A stretch of DNA of 64,000 nucleotides from Marinobacter sp. JH2 (GCF_004353225.1 NZ_CP037934.1:806001-870000), one strand, 5' to 3'. Counted from the stretch's first letter, positions 26,078 through 35,287 are shown. Numbers and translations are program-made. The notes: generated by a model not told the origin, from the sequence alone.

Positions 26078-26578
26078 TCAGTACGCGCCCTCACTGTAGA
26101 TCAGCTCATAGCTGTGGCTGTAGATTTCCAGAATGTTTCCGAATGGATCTTCCATGTAAATCATGCGATAGGGTTTTTCGCCCGGATAGTAATAGCGTGG
26201 TTTCTCCATGCGGCGTTTGCCGCCAGCGGCCACGATGCGATCCGCGAGCTCCTCAACGTTCGGATCTTGCACGCAGAAGTGGAAAATGCCGGTCTTCCAG
26301 TACTCGAAGTTGTCTTCAGGGTTGGTTTGGTTTCTGAACTGAAACAGCTCTACACCAATTCGGTCGCCCGTGGATAGGTGCGCGATCCGGAAGCTTCCCC
26401 AGCCCTTTCCGAATACTTCTGTGCACATCTCACCGATGGCGCTATCGTCTTCTTCGATATCGGTTGGTTTCATAATCAGATACCAGCCCAGAACTTCCGT
26501 GTAGAACTTAACGGCTTGCTCCAGATCCGGTACGGATATGCCAATGTGTGAGAAATTTCTTGGGTAAACGTTGTTCAT
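26078..26578 (-). CDS. VOC-family (glyoxalase/dioxygenase fold) protein
   Basis: 166 residues, vicinal oxygen chelate fold in two halves. Metal-ligand positions are visible: His11 in FSHIGISVPDL, Glu in GVELFQF, His in GIFHFCV and Glu in GNILEIYSH. The four-ligand pattern supports an active metalloenzyme such as a lyase or ring-cleavage dioxygenase rather than a mere drug-binding protein. It lies divergent from the LysR gene, with 94 bases between the starts, so LysR probably controls it. Substrate unknown. Confidence 0.82.
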   Translation of the reverse strand: MNNVYPRNFSHIGISVPDLEQAVKFYTEVLGWYLIMKPTDIEEDDSAIGEMCTEVFGKGWGSFRIAHLSTGDRIGVELFQFRNQTNPEDNFEYWKTGIFHFCVQDPNVEELADRIVAAGGKRRMEKPRYYYPGEKPYRMIYMEDPFGNILEIYSHSYELIYSEGAY

Positions 26579-26672
26579 GTCTTGTCCTCCGCTTGTGAAA
26601 CTAATGGCACGTTACATTTTGAATCTGATCACGTAAAATTATCGTTTGTCATAGTTTTTATTAAGGTTTGTG

Positions 26673-27542
26673 ATGATCAATGTTCGGTGGTTGCGCAGTT
26701 TTTGCACGCTCGTTGAAGAGGAACATTTCACGCGCACGGCGGAGCGTCTCCACATGACTCAGTCAGGCGTAAGTCAGCATGTGCGTAAATTGGAGGAGCA
26801 GCTCGGCACAGAATTGCTGTTGCGACAAGGCAAGCAGTTTTCACTGTCGGGTGCAGGTGAACGGCTATACGCCGAAGCTCAGGGTGTTCTTCTCGCTTTG
26901 TCGAATTTGGAGCAGATTGCCTCAGAGGATCCACCTTATGAGGGCAGTGTCCGTATTATGTCGCCGGGGAGTGTGGGGCTTAAGTTATATCCTCAGGTGT
27001 TGGCCCTACAGCAGAAGCACTCTAAGCTCATCATCGATTACCGGTTTGCGCCAAACACCGATGTGGAGCAGGCAATCGCTGAATCTACCGTTGATATTGG
27101 GTTCATGACCACGAAATCCACATTGGCTGAGGTAACCTGTACACCCGTTGCTGAAGAGTCTCTGCTGTTGGTCACGCCGGCGACCATTGAGCACCCCGAG
27201 TGGGAAACTTTGATGGCCCTTGGCTTTATTGATCATCCGGATGGCGGTCATCATGCGGACCTGCTACTCGGCGCGAACTACAGTGAGTTCCAGCACAGTA
27301 ACTTGTTCATGAAGAAAGGGTTTTCTAACCAGATTGGATTGATTCTCGAGCCGGTGAGTAGGGGGCTGGGTTTTACCGTCTTGCCTGCCCATGCGGTCGA
27401 GGCATTTCCCAAGCCCGAGCTCATCAAAGTGCATCAACTTGCCCGGCCGGTAAGGGAAACACTCTTCCTTTGCGCCCTTCGCCACAGACCTCTCCCAAAA
27501 AGAATGGAGACGGTCATAGCTGAAGCCAGGCGGTGGCTCTAA
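26673..27542 (+). CDS. LysR-family transcriptional regulator
   Basis: 289 residues. The N-terminal winged helix-turn-helix (VRWLRSFCTLVEEEHFTRTAERLHMTQSGVSQHVRKLEEQLG, given here in parts: FTRTAERLHMTQSGVSQHV) is followed by a periplasmic-binding-like effector domain from residue 90. Starts GTG (26670) and ATG (26673) are in frame; I chose ATG, with AAGG 6 bases before. It is divergent from the VOC-family enzyme. LysR proteins usually regulate the divergent gene through a T-N11-A site in the shared gap, with the substrate or product as inducer. A small aromatic or aldehyde would fit a VOC enzyme, but this is inference. Confidence 0.93.
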   Translation: MINVRWLRSFCTLVEEEHFTRTAERLHMTQSGVSQHVRKLEEQLGTELLLRQGKQFSLSGAGERLYAEAQGVLLALSNLEQIASEDPPYEGSVRIMSPGSVGLKLYPQVLALQQKHSKLIIDYRFAPNTDVEQAIAESTVDIGFMTTKSTLAEVTCTPVAEESLLLVTPATIEHPEWETLMALGFIDHPDGGHHADLLLGANYSEFQHSNLFMKKGFSNQIGLILEPVSRGLGFTVLPAHAVEAFPKPELIKVHQLARPVRETLFLCALRHRPLPKRMETVIAEARRWL

Positions 27543-27558
27543 ACAGAGATTCCTATCT

Positions 27559-27828
27559 ATGAGTAAATCAATGCTCTTCGGTATTTTCTCGTACCTTCTT
27601 GGTTGGATTGGTCAGAGCGAGTTGGAATCTCCCTGTGTATCAGTGGCCCATTGAGGCATTCCAAGGTTTGCTTTTTACGTTAGTGTGGGCGGTGGGTGTT
27701 CCTGAAAGTCTGGGATTTTTTTGCCGCGGCCCTCAGTATTCTGCTCGTGCTTGTCTTGCTGTTTGTGGCTGGGAAAAATGATTTCGAGGTTTTTGGATTC
27801 AAACTTGCAAATTTTCCGGTAAAAATTC
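27559..27828 (+). other. Possible decayed or very small membrane-protein genes
   Basis: Between the LysR and nitrilase-family genes. From 27559 a 31-codon ORF starts MSKSMLFGIFSYLLGWIG and stops at 27652-27654. A second frame opening at GTG 27696 encodes a hydrophobic helix (WDFFAAALSILLVLVLLFVAG) with a basic tail and runs into the next gene. The two could be parts of one small membrane protein split by a frameshift, or independent microproteins, or chance. No strong ribosome binding site supports either. Confidence 0.25.
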
Positions 27829-28839
27829 ATGAAAAAAGTAATGCCGAACGCAAAACGGCGCATTGCGGCGGTTCAGCTTGAAGCAGAACTGGGCGATGTA
27901 TCTGTTAATCTGGAACGTGTTGAGCGGCTTGCCAAAGAGGCGTTAACGGCAGGGGCTGAAGTTGTGGCGCTTCCTGAGTTCTTTACCTCCCGCATCGCTT
28001 TTGACCAGCGTGTGCACGATGCCGTTTTGCCCCCTAATAATGAGGCGGTGGATTTGCTCGTAAGCCTGGCGAAACAGTATGGCTGCTGGATCGGTGGCTC
28101 CATGTTGATTGCGGAGGAAGCAGAGGTTTATAACCGCTACTACTTCGTCGAGCCTGACGGCGAGATACATACCCATGATAAAGATTTGCCCACCATGTGG
28201 GAAAACGCATTTTATGGCCCCGGTAAGGGTGACGGTGTATTTCAAACAAGTATGGGTGGCGTAGGCGCGGCTGTTTGTTGGGAATTGATTCGAAATCAAA
28301 CTGCCAAGCGTTTGAAGAGCCGGGTTGGCTTGGTCATGAGTGGAACCCACTGGTGGACCCTTCCGTCGAATTGGGGCGGGCTGGTTAACCGAGGGTTGTC
28401 GGCGTTAGGGCAGTATAATCGATATCTGTCAGAGCAGGCCCCGAGTGAGCTGGCTAGGCGTATCGGAGCCCCGGTTGTTCAAGCCTCTCATTGCGGGTCG
28501 TTTTCGGGTGGATTCATGCTAACTCCTGGTTTTTCGGCGTCGGTGCCTTATGACACACACTATGTTGGGTGTACGCAAATTGTCGATGGGCAGGGCCGGA
28601 TTCTGGCGCAACGCAGAACCAGCGAGGGGCCGGGCATTGTTGTATCTGAAGTGGATATCGGTTCCGTACCAGAAACAGAGGAAACTACGAATCGATTCTG
28701 GCTTCCTGACCATGCTTTGCTAATGAAGGCTTACTGGCACCAGCAGAATCTATGCGGGAAAAGCTACTATCGAAGGCAGGGAAGAGCTGCTGGAGTGCTT
28801 GCCGCTCAACGTTATGAGCAGTGCCATAGCCATAAATAG
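27829..28839 (+). CDS. Carbon-nitrogen hydrolase (nitrilase superfamily)
   Basis: 336 residues. The Glu-Lys-Cys triad is present: Glu50 (VALPEFF), Lys118 (HDKDLPT) and Cys150 (GAAVCWELIR), with a second glutamate nearby. The protein hydrolyses or transfers amide or nitrile carbon-nitrogen bonds in the cytosol. The substrate branch cannot be fixed; the C-terminal part (WLPDHALLMKAYWHQQNLCGKSYYRRQGR) is unusually basic and aromatic. Start: ATG at 27829 with no clear binding site, or ATG 27841 (MPNAKRR), which gives a more usual N terminus. Single unit upstream of the lysozyme-inhibitor-like gene. Confidence 0.88.
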   Translation: MKKVMPNAKRRIAAVQLEAELGDVSVNLERVERLAKEALTAGAEVVALPEFFTSRIAFDQRVHDAVLPPNNEAVDLLVSLAKQYGCWIGGSMLIAEEAEVYNRYYFVEPDGEIHTHDKDLPTMWENAFYGPGKGDGVFQTSMGGVGAAVCWELIRNQTAKRLKSRVGLVMSGTHWWTLPSNWGGLVNRGLSALGQYNRYLSEQAPSELARRIGAPVVQASHCGSFSGGFMLTPGFSASVPYDTHYVGCTQIVDGQGRILAQRRTSEGPGIVVSEVDIGSVPETEETTNRFWLPDHALLMKAYWHQQNLCGKSYYRRQGRAAGVLAAQRYEQCHSHK

Positions 28840-28885
28840 CCGTTGCTCTGCCGCTGCGGTCTAACTATCGAAAATGGAGTTCTGA

Positions 28886-29218
28886 ATGAGAGTTTCTGTT
28901 CCTGCTTTGTTGTCATCGGTGTTTTTGCTTTCCGCCTGTTCAAGCTTTCAGCAAGGTGATGCCTTTGCACAGAGTTATGAGTGCGAGAGCGGAGAAACAG
29001 TCCGGGTTAATTATCTGGCTCCCGATGCGGCTAAGGTTCATTACAAGGGTTCTAGCTACGAAATGGAAATCGCCGCTTCTGCCAGCGGTGCACGATATAT
29101 TGGTGGCGGAATCGAGTGGTGGGTGAAGGGCTCAGGGCCAGACTCTGAAGGGCTTTTACTGAAGCATCGGGCAGGTGGCAGTTCCGGCGACATCATTGAC
29201 AGCTGCGCGGCGCTTTAA
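28886..29218 (+). CDS. mliC: MliC-like lysozyme inhibitor lipoprotein
   Basis: 110 residues. A lipoprotein signal ends LLSACSS, with the lipid-modified cysteine at 18. The mature domain matches MliC/C-type lysozyme inhibitor: [13 protein letters not shown], the [18 protein letters not shown] block that contains the lysozyme-contact Ser and Tyr/Arg residues, and LLLKHRAG, with a disulfide pair from YEC and the final SCAAL. Such proteins protect the periplasmic wall from lysozymes. GGAG precedes the ATG by about 10 bases. Its stop overlaps the stop of the convergent HerA-like gene. Confidence 0.83.
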   Translation: MRVSVPALLSSVFLLSACSSFQQGDAFAQSYECESGETVRVNYLAPDAAKVHYKGSSYEMEIAASASGARYIGGGIEWWVKGSGPDSEGLLLKHRAGGSSGDIIDSCAAL

Positions 29219-30705
29219 CGCCCCTTAAACAGAGAGCCTAGCAGTCCTCTCAAAAAGCCACGCGTCATTTCACGGCCCATGGTGCGCGCAATGCTTTTCG
29301 CCAGAGTTTCGATCACGCTCTGGCGGGATGAGCGCCGGGGGGGTGCCGGCTTTTCGCTCGCCTTGGTGGGCGCTTCATATACGCGGTCTTTGTCGACAGC
29401 CGCCTGCTCTGCTTCTTTGGCTGCGTCTTCTGCGCGTTTTTGCAGTTTTTCGAAGGCCGATTCCCGGTCAATCACCTCATTGTAGCGAGCTCCAAACTCG
29501 CTTGTATCGAGAATGGCTTTTCGTTCTTTTGCTGTGGCAGGCCCTAGACGAGAAGAGGGCGGACGAATCAACGTTTGATCCACCATTGATGGCGTCCCTT
29601 TATTATCAAGGGTAGACACGAGCGCTTCGCCGACGCCGAGTTCGGTGATGACTTTCTCGGTATCGAGATCAGGGTTTTGTCGGAAGGTCGACGCAGCGGC
29701 TCGAACGGCTTTTTGATCGCGCGTCGTAAAGGCTCTCAGCGCATGCTGTACCCGATTGCCAAGTTGCCCCAATATTTTGTCGGGTATGTCGGTGGGGTTT
29801 TGGGAAACAAAATAGACACCAACGCCCTTGGATCGTATTAGGCGCACAACTTGTTCAACTTTTTGTGTCAGTGCTTTGGGCGCGTCGTCAAACAGCAGGT
29901 GAGCTTCGTCGAAAAAGAACACCAGTTTGGGTTTGTCGGGATCACCGACTTCGGGCAATTCTTCAAACAGTTCTGCGAGTAGCCAGAGCAGAGTGGTGGC
30001 GTACAGTCTTGGCCTTTCAATCAACTGGTTGGCCACCAGCAAATTGACGTGTCCGCGCCCAGAGGGATCGCAGCGCATCAGGTCGGCCAGCTCCAGTGCG
30101 GGCTCGCCAAAAAAATGATCGCCGCCTTGTTGTTCAAGTTGCAATAAGCGCCGTTGTATCGCACCGACCGAGGCTTTGCTGACATTGCCATAGAGCGCTG
30201 AGAGTTCTTTGGACTGTTCTGCCACAAAGGTCATCAGCGCCCGAAGATCCTTCAGGTCCAGTAAGGCCATGCCGTGATCATCGGCTAACTTGAAGGCAAT
30301 GTTGATGACGCCTTCCTGAGTGTCGTTAAGTTCAAGCAGGCGTGACAACAACAAGGGGCCCATATCGGAAATCGTGGCCCGCATAGGGTGGCCTTGTATG
30401 CCTAAAACATCCCAGAACACGGTGGGAAAACCGTCGAATGCGTAGGGCTTAAGGCCCACCTGCTCAGCGCGTTTGGTCAGAAATGGTTTCGTGGTGCCCG
30501 GTTGTGAAATGCCTGAAAGGTCGCCTTTTACATCGGCCATAAACACCGGCACGCCTTGGGCTGAAAAGCCTTCGGCAAGGACCTGTAAGGTGACGGTTTT
30601 GCCGGTGCCCGTGGCCCCTGCGATCAGGCCATGGCGGTTGGCGCGGCGCAGCAGTAAACTCTGGGTATGGCTGCCTTTGCCGATGAAAACGGAATCTTCA
30701 GACAC
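29215..30705 (-). CDS. HerA/DUF853-family P-loop ATPase (YjgR-like)
   Basis: 496 residues. FtsK/HerA superfamily ATPase with Walker A GATGTGKT (near 35-42), Walker [13 protein letters not shown], and an arginine-rich sensor region ([16 protein letters not shown]). This is the DUF853 family, whose role is not established; related HerA proteins pump or process DNA. The last 70 residues are basic with helices. Frame extends to a GTG at 30714, but AGAGG lies only 8 bases before GTG 30705, so I start there; the protein then begins [11 protein letters not shown]. Convergent with mliC, overlapping it by 4 bases. Confidence 0.9.
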   Translation of the reverse strand: MSEDSVFIGKGSHTQSLLLRRANRHGLIAGATGTGKTVTLQVLAEGFSAQGVPVFMADVKGDLSGISQPGTTKPFLTKRAEQVGLKPYAFDGFPTVFWDVLGIQGHPMRATISDMGPLLLSRLLELNDTQEGVINIAFKLADDHGMALLDLKDLRALMTFVAEQSKELSALYGNVSKASVGAIQRRLLQLEQQGGDHFFGEPALELADLMRCDPSGRGHVNLLVANQLIERPRLYATTLLWLLAELFEELPEVGDPDKPKLVFFFDEAHLLFDDAPKALTQKVEQVVRLIRSKGVGVYFVSQNPTDIPDKILGQLGNRVQHALRAFTTRDQKAVRAAASTFRQNPDLDTEKVITELGVGEALVSTLDNKGTPSMVDQTLIRPPSSRLGPATAKERKAILDTSEFGARYNEVIDRESAFEKLQKRAEDAAKEAEQAAVDKDRVYEAPTKASEKPAPPRRSSRQSVIETLAKSIARTMGREMTRGFLRGLLGSLFKGR

Positions 30706-30850
30706 TGAACACACCTCTGTTTGTTATTAGGGTAGGCTGTGCAGGCACAATACCCTGTCTGCTTAGGCTGATTTTTCAGGTTGTGCGAGACATATTCAGT
30801 ATGGTCCATTAATTGCCCAAAGCGTAATTGGAATAAATCTCTGGAGATGT

Positions 30851-31162
30851 ATGACTGTTCCTCTCGAAAAAACGCCCGCTTCAGAGGTGTCTTGCTCAAA
30901 CTGCAAGGCTTGCTGTTGCCGATTGGAAGTCATGATCATCAGCGATACGGGTGTCCCTGAAAGACACATTTCCTACGATGAATGGGGAGGGGAAACCATG
31001 AGGCGTTTAGACGACGGCTGGTGCTCCGCTTTGGATCGGGAAACGTTTATGTGCACGATCTACGAGAACCGACCCTGGATCTGTCGAGAGTTCGAAATGG
31101 GCTCTTACGAATGCCGGGAAGAGCGGGTTGCTTTGATCGACATAGCTCAAATTGACAGCTAG
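30851..31162 (+). CDS. YkgJ-family cysteine cluster protein
   Basis: 103 residues of a family whose cysteines bind zinc or an iron-sulfur cluster. Seen: CSNCKACCCRLEV near residues 15-27, WCSALD, FMCTIYENRPWICREFEMGSYEC. Spacing and the RPWICREFE motif match YkgJ-type proteins. Function is unknown, perhaps redox or metal handling. GGAG lies close before the ATG (4 bases), a short but usable distance. Divergent from the HerA-like gene. A short helical C terminus (ALIDIAQIDS) ends the protein. Confidence 0.87.
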   Translation: MTVPLEKTPASEVSCSNCKACCCRLEVMIISDTGVPERHISYDEWGGETMRRLDDGWCSALDRETFMCTIYENRPWICREFEMGSYECREERVALIDIAQIDS

Positions 31163-31256
31163 ACCAAAGGCACTAGTTGTAGAGGGTTTTTCCGGTTGCT
31201 GTTAGGGTGAGGTATCACGTTGGGCTTACCTTGGCCCGTATACAAAGGAGAGCACC

Positions 31257-31709
31257 ATGAAAACGTTTCGCATACTCGCGGCTGTTGCCGTTATGTTGGT
31301 TAGTTCACTGGCTGTTGCGGCAGAGGGGTTAGTCGTATTGAAAAGCCCTTACAGTGCCGAAGAAACGATGGACCGGTTGGAAGCAGAAGTTAAGGCGCGC
31401 AGCTTGAATGTCTTTTCGCGAATTGATCACGCTGCCGGAGCCCAAAAAGTTGGCAAGTCGTTGCGTGCTACCGAGGTGCTGGCGTTTGGGAATCCCAAGG
31501 GAGGCACACCGTTTATGGCGTGTGCACAGACGGTAGGCATTGATCTCCCGTTGAAGGCGCTGGTCTGGGAGGACGAATCGTCTCAAGTATGGCTTGGTTA
31601 CAACGATCCCGCTTTTATTGCCGAGCGTCACGGCGCTTCGGATTGTGGAGTAGTCCCTAAATTGCAGAAAGCTTTGTCCGGAGTTGCCGAGGCCACGGTC
31701 GCCCGTTGA
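31257..31709 (+). CDS. Exported DUF302 protein
   Basis: 150 residues with a signal peptide (FRILAAVAVMLVSSLAVAAEG, cleaved near residue 22). The mature part is a DUF302 domain: the SPYSAEETMDRLEAEVKARSLNVFSRIDHAAGA opening in parts, then VLAFGNPKGGTPFM and CAQTVGIDLPLKALVWED, ending with the YNDP segment. DUF302 proteins bind small ligands or metals in some cases, but the role is unknown. AGGAGAG lies 7 bases upstream of the ATG. Single unit. Confidence 0.9.
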   Translation: MKTFRILAAVAVMLVSSLAVAAEGLVVLKSPYSAEETMDRLEAEVKARSLNVFSRIDHAAGAQKVGKSLRATEVLAFGNPKGGTPFMACAQTVGIDLPLKALVWEDESSQVWLGYNDPAFIAERHGASDCGVVPKLQKALSGVAEATVAR

Positions 31710-31777
31710 GTTGTTGTTAAGAGCGCTCTCCAGCGCGGATTTAATTAAGAATTATTGTTTACAGATTAAGGGGACAG

Positions 31778-32653
31778 ATGATGAGCGATCCTACCTATAC
31801 GCCACCAAAAGTGTGGAAGTGGCATCAGGAGGGTGAAAGTAAGTTCTCGAGTATTAATCGCCCGGTTGCAGGCCCTACTCATGACAAAGAGTTGCCCGTG
31901 GGTGAGCATCCTTTTCAGCTTTACTCGCTGGCAACCCCGAATGGGGTGAAAGCGACCATTATGTTCGAGGAGTTGCTTGAGCTGGGGATTCAGGAAGCCG
32001 AATACGATGCATGGATCGTTAACATCATGGAAGGTGATCAGTTTAGTAGTGGCTTCGTAGGTGTGAATCCCAACTCCAAAATCCCGGCGTTGATGGATCG
32101 CAGCGTACAGCCGGCTGTACGAGTGTTTGAGTCTGGCTCAATCCTTCTTTATCTGGCTGAAAAATTCGACCAGTTTTTATCGAAAGATCCCGCCAAACGT
32201 ACGGAAACTATGAACTGGCTGTTCTGGCAAATGGGCAGTGCGCCTTTCCTGGGAGGCGGTTTCGGGCATTTCTATGCGTATGCGCCAGAAAAGTATGAGT
32301 ACCCTATCAACCGTTACGCGATGGAAGTAAAGCGACAGCTGGACGTGCTGGATCGTCAGCTGGCGGACAATCGTTATATTGCCGGTGATGAATACAGCAT
32401 TGCCGACATGGCTATCTGGCCATGGTATGGCGCACTGGTGAAAAACATGGTGTACGAAGCAGCTGAGTTTCTGGAAACGCACACATACACCAATGTGGTG
32501 CGTTGGACGGAAGAAGTCGCACAGCGCCCCGCGGTAAGGCGGGGGCGGATGGTTAATAAGGCTTGGGGCGATTTGTCGTCACAGCTGCATGAGCGCCATG
32601 ACGCAAGCGATTTTGAACTTCGAACCCAGGACAAACTCAAGTCCGGCGAATAA
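31778..32653 (+). CDS. yghU: YghU-like glutathione-dependent oxidoreductase
   Basis: 291 residues of the glutathione transferase superfamily, YghU/Yfcg type, which have GSH-dependent disulfide-bond reductase activity. The N-terminal thioredoxin-like domain holds the GSH site NGVKATIMFEELLELG and NSKIPAL, and the C-terminal helical domain has GSILLYLAEKF, MGSAPFLGGGFGHFYAY and YSIADMAIWPWYG. Opening PPKVWKWHQEGESKF is characteristic of YghU. ATG 31778 (or 31781) is preceded by GGGGACAG. Convergent with ggt, with a hairpin between. It probably protects thiols in the cytosol. Confidence 0.94.
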   Translation: MMSDPTYTPPKVWKWHQEGESKFSSINRPVAGPTHDKELPVGEHPFQLYSLATPNGVKATIMFEELLELGIQEAEYDAWIVNIMEGDQFSSGFVGVNPNSKIPALMDRSVQPAVRVFESGSILLYLAEKFDQFLSKDPAKRTETMNWLFWQMGSAPFLGGGFGHFYAYAPEKYEYPINRYAMEVKRQLDVLDRQLADNRYIAGDEYSIADMAIWPWYGALVKNMVYEAAEFLETHTYTNVVRWTEEVAQRPAVRRGRMVNKAWGDLSSQLHERHDASDFELRTQDKLKSGE

Positions 32654-32676
32654 CGAAAGCGGCGTGCCGCTTTCGT
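32653..32676. terminator. Inverted repeat between yghU and ggt
   Basis: ACGAAAGCGGC, GT, GCCGCTTTCGT: 11-bp perfect arms. Follows the yghU stop by one base and precedes the ggt stop by 7. Weak T content, but placed as a shared terminator. Confidence 0.6.
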
Positions 32677-32682
32677 GCTCGT

Positions 32683-34443
32683 TTAAAAGCCTTTGGCTGA
32701 AGACGTGCTGCGCCTTGCATCGGCACCACCATAGAGCGTGCCGTCTTCACCAACCATAATGCTTTGAATCGCCCCCATAGCGGTGTTGGTGGTCACCGTG
32801 TGGCCTTTGGCTTCAAGTAGGCTAATGGTGTCGGGGCTGATGCCTTGCTCGATGCGGATTTCATCCGGGAGCCATTGGTGATGAATGCGTGGTGCGTTCA
32901 CGGCGGTCTGGATGTTCATCTTGTGGTCGATCACGTTCATCAGCACTTGCAGGGTTGTGGTAATGATGCGGGAGCCACCCGGGCTTCCGGTGACCAGATG
33001 GTTTTTGTTGCCTTTGCGGACAATGGTGGGCGACATGGAGCTGAGCATGCGTTTTCCGGGTTCCACCTTATTGGCTTCGCCGCCGATCAGGCCGTAGGCG
33101 TTCGGCACGCCGGGCTTGGCGCTGAAGTCGTCCATTTCGTTATTCAGCAGGAACCCTGCGCCTTCCACCGTAATGCCTGAGCCGTAACTGAAATTGATGG
33201 TGTAGGTGTTAGATACCGCGTTGCCCCAGCGATCTACGACCGAGAAGTGAGTGGTTTCCGGACTTTCCCAGCTAGCGGGTTTGCCGTGCTGGATTTCACT
33301 GGAAGGTCGGGCTTTGTCTGATGAAATGTTTTTTCTCAACTCAGTCGCGTATTCCTTGCTGGTCAGTCCGCTAAGGGGAACTTCAACAAAGTCTGTGTCG
33401 CCAAGGTATTGGGCGCGGTCTGCATAGGCCAGTTTCATGGCTTCGGCCATGTGATGAAGGGTGGCGGCCGAATTGTGGCCCATATCGCCGATTGGGTAAT
33501 TTTCTAGAATGTTCAGAATCTGCACGATGTGGGTGCCCCCGGAAGAGGGCGGTGACATAGAGAAAATATCGTAGCCGCGGTAAGTGCCATGCACGGGTTG
33601 GCGAATGGCCGGCTGGTAATTTTTCAGATCATCCAGAGTGATCAGGCCGTCGTTGCGCTGCATCTCTGCAACGATCAGACGTGCTGTCTCCCCTTCGTAA
33701 AACCCTTCAATCCCGTTATCGGCGATGCGCTGAAGTGTGGCCGCCAGTTCGGGTTGCTTGAATAGGTCGCCGGGCTGAGGCGCGGAGCCGTCCTCCTTGT
33801 AGAACGTCGCGTTGGTGGCTGGCCAACGTTTTAGCCGGTTGGTGGCTCGCTCCAGTCCGATCGTAAATCGATGCGGGACAATGAATCCGTCTTTCGCCAA
33901 GCGGATAGCCGGGGCAAGAGCTTCGGTCAACGAGATTGACCCGTGGCGCTCCAGAGCGAGGGCCAATCCAGCGACTGTGCCCGGAACGCCCGCCGCCAGA
34001 TGGCTGAACCGGCTGCGTTCCTTCACCACGTTGCCGTCGCTGTCTTGGAACATGGCTTCGGTTGCGGCGGCAGGGGCGGTTTCACGATAATCAATCGCTT
34101 CCGGCGCTTTGCCATCACCTGGCGAGTACAGCAGGAAACCGCCACCGCCAATGTTGCCGGATCTCGGTTGGGTGACGGCAAGGGCGAAGCCTGCGGTTAC
34201 CGCCGCATCCACCGCATTGCCGCCATTCTTCAGTACATCCAGCGCCACGTCGGTCGCGAGTGTGTGGCTGGTGGCAACCATGCCTAGGCTGCCTTGAGTA
34301 GGATGGAATCGTTCGCCTTCCAGAATAGCTTGGTTGCTGGCAAGCGTAGAAAATGACATCACACTTAGCAGCATTGATGCTGTCAGGCTCCATAGGAGCC
34401 TTGAGCGAAGTTTAATGTCGAGGCTTTGGTGGCTGTCGTGCAT
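32683..34443 (-). CDS. ggt: Gamma-glutamyltransferase
   Basis: 586 residues, periplasmic. Hydrolyses and transfers the gamma-glutamyl group of glutathione. The signal peptide is residues 1-36 (RSRLLWSLTASMLLSVMSFSTLA). The precursor self-cleaves before Thr397 in ESPETTHFSVVD; Thr397 becomes the nucleophile of the small subunit. Other conserved features: TQPRSGNIGGGGF (oxyanion region), MSPPSSGG, and the later PGGSRIITT loop near the active site. The DNA for residues 1-24 and its 75-bp upstream region are duplicated at 36850-36995. Confidence 0.95.
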   Translation of the reverse strand: MHDSHQSLDIKLRSRLLWSLTASMLLSVMSFSTLASNQAILEGERFHPTQGSLGMVATSHTLATDVALDVLKNGGNAVDAAVTAGFALAVTQPRSGNIGGGGFLLYSPGDGKAPEAIDYRETAPAAATEAMFQDSDGNVVKERSRFSHLAAGVPGTVAGLALALERHGSISLTEALAPAIRLAKDGFIVPHRFTIGLERATNRLKRWPATNATFYKEDGSAPQPGDLFKQPELAATLQRIADNGIEGFYEGETARLIVAEMQRNDGLITLDDLKNYQPAIRQPVHGTYRGYDIFSMSPPSSGGTHIVQILNILENYPIGDMGHNSAATLHHMAEAMKLAYADRAQYLGDTDFVEVPLSGLTSKEYATELRKNISSDKARPSSEIQHGKPASWESPETTHFSVVDRWGNAVSNTYTINFSYGSGITVEGAGFLLNNEMDDFSAKPGVPNAYGLIGGEANKVEPGKRMLSSMSPTIVRKGNKNHLVTGSPGGSRIITTTLQVLMNVIDHKMNIQTAVNAPRIHHQWLPDEIRIEQGISPDTISLLEAKGHTVTTNTAMGAIQSIMVGEDGTLYGGADARRSTSSAKGF

Positions 34444-34518
34444 GGGGAACCCTCATTTCCGGCGGTTACATACGCTATCATAGCTGACCATTTTTATGGG
34501 TGCGTGGTGCTAGTTCCT
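34373..34518. repeat. Direct repeat, copy A (5' end and promoter of ggt)
   Basis: 146 bp that recurs at 36850-36995 in the same orientation with about 18 mismatches and no gaps (about 88% identity). Copy A holds the first 24 codons of ggt and its upstream region. Confidence 0.93.
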
Positions 34519-34679
34519 TGTCCCTGCGTCCAACACACAACAATGACCCGCCTATTCACCAATTGCATTATTCGGGTCGAGATCGACAATTATTGATCCT
34601 TCAGAATATTTCAGAAATTTTTTCGTTTTCCTGCATCCAGAATGCGTTCTGAATTGTAGTACCGGTTAGCAGTAGGGCA

Positions 34680-34708
34680 TTGACTATTGTGCAAATCGGA
34701 ACTTATAA
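34680..34708 (+). promoter_or_regulatory. Sigma70-type promoter of the DUF3455 gene
   Basis: TTGACT (34680-34685), 17-base spacer, TTATAA (34703-34708). Predicted start near 34715, 12 bases before the ATG, with AGGA in between. Confidence 0.6.
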
Positions 34709-34726
34709 CCCAATAGGAAAACGACT

Positions 34727-35278
34727 ATGAAAAATCAATATTTTGTAAGAGGTCTGCAAGTGACCGCGGTATCCATGTTGATGGCGGCAACGAGTCAATC
34801 GTACGCGGGTGATTTTTCACAAAGCAACCTGCCAACCGAAGTACAGGTTCCAGCGGGCAATATCGTAGCCATGCACACCTCGGCGAAAGGAAACATCACT
34901 TGGGAGTGCAAAGCTGGCGAGCAGAATATGAAAGAAGCCAGATGGGCCTTCGCAGGTCCACGCGCTATTTTGAGTGATAAAGACGGACTGCATTCTGTGT
35001 CTTATTTTGGGCCTCCTGCGACGTGGGAGTCATTAGACGGCTCTTCAGTCACCGGAACACAATTAGCAGTAGCACCTTCTTCAAAAGGCAGCATACCTAT
35101 GCAGTTGGTGAAAGCTAATGCATCAACCCGGCCTGGAACTTTAGAAGGTGTAACCTATATACAGCGTATTAATTTACAAGGTGGTGCGGCCCCGGAAGCA
35201 GGCTGTAACGTCGATAAAATTGGCCACAAAGTTGTCGTGAACTATTCTGGCGACTATCTGTTCTGGAAAGCTAAATAA
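34727..35278 (+). CDS. Exported DUF3455 protein
   Basis: 183 residues with a signal peptide (about 1-27, TAVSMLMAATSQSYA-G). The mature part matches DUF3455: VPAGNIVAMHTSAKGNITWEC, the WAFAGPRAILSD and HSVSYFGPPATWESLDGS blocks, TRPGTLEGVTYIQRI, and the paired cysteines in TWEC and EAGC. Role unknown; the domain occurs with sigma-factor/anti-sigma pairs. It sits in the module between the two direct repeats and has a sigma70-like promoter of its own. A hairpin with T-run ends it before the sigma factor gene. Confidence 0.87.
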   Translation: MKNQYFVRGLQVTAVSMLMAATSQSYAGDFSQSNLPTEVQVPAGNIVAMHTSAKGNITWECKAGEQNMKEARWAFAGPRAILSDKDGLHSVSYFGPPATWESLDGSSVTGTQLAVAPSSKGSIPMQLVKANASTRPGTLEGVTYIQRINLQGGAAPEAGCNVDKIGHKVVVNYSGDYLFWKAK

Positions 35279-35287
35279 CCTCTTTAC

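Noticed and set aside
26024..26377. Plus-strand ORF over the VOC gene
   Set aside because: Antisense to a clear VOC-family gene and begins inside the terminator-like palindrome.
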